This document shows positions 62,898-64,000 of a DNA stretch of 64,000 nucleotides, in pieces (positions within the stretch are counted from its first letter, which is position 1; each line of letters starts with the position of its first letter). The position numbers were made by a program, and so were the translations under genes. The notes below the pieces were generated by a model that worked only from the letters and a program-made list of their open reading frames with translations, searched no databases and had not been told where the DNA came from. Source of the DNA: Thalassotalea psychrophila (GTDB lineage: Bacteria; Pseudomonadota; Gammaproteobacteria; Enterobacterales; Alteromonadaceae); NCBI RefSeq assembly GCF_031583595.1, contig NZ_CP134145.1:4742224-4806223 (forward strand), read 5' to 3'.

Positions 62898-63220
62898 ATT
62901 TTTTCCAGTTGTTGATTAATAGCATCGTTATCGAGCTTATCAATACCTGACTTTACCATAACAACCAGATCGACTGCAGGTAATTTATGCTGATTTAGAC
63001 GAAAACTTTCTCTAGTTAGACGTTTCATACGATTTCTTTGCACAGCTAATTTAACTCGCTTTTTAGCGATAGCCATACCTAAACGATTAGTATTGTCTGA
63101 ATTTGAAGTAATTAAGATGGTGAAATGGTTAGAACCATAACGAGTTGGATTGTCGAAGACTTGTTTAAAATGACCGGGAGTCAATAAACGTGACTCCCGA
63201 TTAAATTCGTAGTTACCCAT
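62864..63220 (-). CDS. rnpA: Ribonuclease P protein component
   Basis: The protein is 118 residues. The RNR motif is [25 protein letters not shown], followed by [10 protein letters not shown]. It forms RNase P with the RNA subunit and matures tRNA 5' ends. The start ATG at 63220 begins [18 protein letters not shown], a normal N-terminus. Confidence 0.95.
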   Translation of the reverse strand: MGNYEFNRESRLLTPGHFKQVFDNPTRYGSNHFTILITSNSDNTNRLGMAIAKKRVKLAVQRNRMKRLTRESFRLNQHKLPAVDLVVMVKSGIDKLDNDAINQQLEKIWRKIIQRHKS

Positions 63221-63252
63221 GTGGGTTACTTATCCTTATTTTACAATAAGAA

Positions 63253-63387
63253 TTAAGCGGTAAGCTTTGCACGACCTTTTGCACGACGACGTGCGATTAC
63301 TGCACGACCGTTTTTAGTTGCCATGCGAGCACGGAAACCGTGGTTACGTTTACGCTTTAAGTTACTAGGTTGAAATGTTCTTTTCAT
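63253..63387 (-). CDS. rpmH: 50S ribosomal protein L34
   Basis: A 44-residue gene just upstream of rnpA. Translation gives [20 protein letters not shown]...KGRAKLTA, with start ATG at 63387 and stop at 63253. The sequence is the L34 family from end to end, so the identity is certain despite its small size. Confidence 0.97.
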   Translation of the reverse strand: MKRTFQPSNLKRKRNHGFRARMATKNGRAVIARRRAKGRAKLTA

Positions 63388-64000
63388 TACGCTAATCCGT
63401 CTGTTTTGTTTGCTTTGCGAAAACAAACGTTTTCGAGCAGGGTGATAAAATTTGAGGCCGAATTCTAAGTTTAATTACAACTAAAGTCAACGATAATTAT
63501 AAATTAATAATAGAAAAGATCCTTTTACTTAAAGTTCAGGATCTTTTTGATCATAAAATTCGATCGTGATCTATATATAACAGGGCTTATTTATAGTAAA
63601 AAACAATAATGTCCACAGTTTTATAACAATAGTAAATTTAAGTTTTAATAACTCTATATTCAACTGTCATTATTATAGTTTATTTCATTGTGCATTTAAT
63701 AGTCTTAATTACATTTTAATGCAATTATTATAGTGTTTATTATCAGTGACTTACGTTTAGTCCAACTGAAGGGTAAAAGTTTTTTTTGATTAAATCCTTT
63801 TGCTGTATTGCACTTGTGGATAAGTAGGGAGATAATGACTTTAATCTAACAATTATTATTATAACTTAGATCGTTTCTGACCATTGATTTTTAGCACTCA
63901 ATCAGCCATTTAATTTATTGTTTATTTCAATATTTTTACTTATCTGATTCTTTTCTATTTGTGCCATTAGAGTTACGCGATCTATTACGGGAGTTTTTGA
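63388..64000 (+). promoter_or_regulatory. AT-rich leader of a gene past the window edge, probably dnaA
   Basis: A 613-bp segment with no gene of its own. It has five or six GATC sites (63514-63572), a DnaA box on the lower strand (TGTGGATAA, 63815-63823) and, at the very end, GGGAG followed by TTTTTGA with no start codon yet. The ribosome-binding-like GGGAG at 63989-63993 would suit a rightward start at about position 64001, and the rpmH-dnaA order is universal, so dnaA is expected there. A DnaA box in this gap fits autoregulation. Confidence 0.6.

Overview
The window looks like the origin-proximal part of the chromosome of a low-GC marine gammaproteobacterium. The gene order glmU - atp operon - parB - parA - rsmG - mnmG - oriC-like region - mioC - mnmE - yidC - yidD - rnpA - rpmH, together with a long AT-rich leader that probably belongs to dnaA just past the right edge, is typical of Alteromonadales. 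I infer a Colwelliaceae-like host (Colwellia/Thalassotalea) from family likeness and base composition only; no 16S gene is present.

Layout. (1) 1-1.4 kb: the C-terminal end of a hybrid sensor kinase and a convergent LuxR-type response regulator, resembling CrbS/CrbR. (2) 1.5-7.6 kb: a dozen small leftward genes (GFA enzyme, cupin, acetyltransferases, MBL-fold lipoprotein, XRE regulator, TonB-like protein, hydrolase, DUF4386-like membrane protein) with no recognisable attC sites. (3) 7.7-30.5 kb: a chromosomal integron array of about 34 cassettes, nearly all with one leftward gene, separated by attC sites of roughly 75-118 bp. (4) 30.46-31.66 kb: an attI core and a divergent, intact integron integrase gene (intI). 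(5) 31.8-46.2 kb: a Tsx/OmpK-like porin, glmU, a VIT/VWA surface protein, an XRE regulator, a 1150-residue LplT-PlsC-acyl-ACP synthetase fusion (aas), and a PepSY/two-component/DUF3300 envelope module. (6) 46.5-64 kb: core replication-associated genes with an oriC-like region at about 58.25-58.62 kb.

The integron can be checked from its own sequence. In a real cassette the R'' half of its attC is complementary to the first bases (TTRRRY) of the same cassette. Of 30 cassettes where both can be read, 20 match at 7 of 7 bases and 7 more at 6 of 7. The rule also places the attI crossover at 30468. The array is most intact next to attI and decays with distance: sites beyond about 11 kb lose core bases or whole arms. 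Cassette functions are mostly single-gene metabolic and membrane functions: acetyltransferases, GFA-type enzymes, RidA, YciI, VOC, a CPBP protease and many DUF proteins. A complete subclass B1-like metallo-beta-lactamase sits at 12.8-13.5 kb. The attI-proximal cassettes hold candidate antiviral genes: a TIR-TPR-SEC-C protein, an AAA/STAND-like ATPase and an Mrr-like nuclease. No toxin-antitoxin cassette was recognised.

Two local regulatory circuits can be proposed from repeated sequence. GTTCAGC direct repeats with 11-bp spacing, always 10 bp before a -10 element, precede three transcription units around the PepSY/two-component operon. An RGTAT-N9-ATACY palindrome occurs on both sides of the XRE gene at 36.7-37.4 kb. 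Small palindromic MITE-like elements are scattered through the core region, two of them flanking mnmE.
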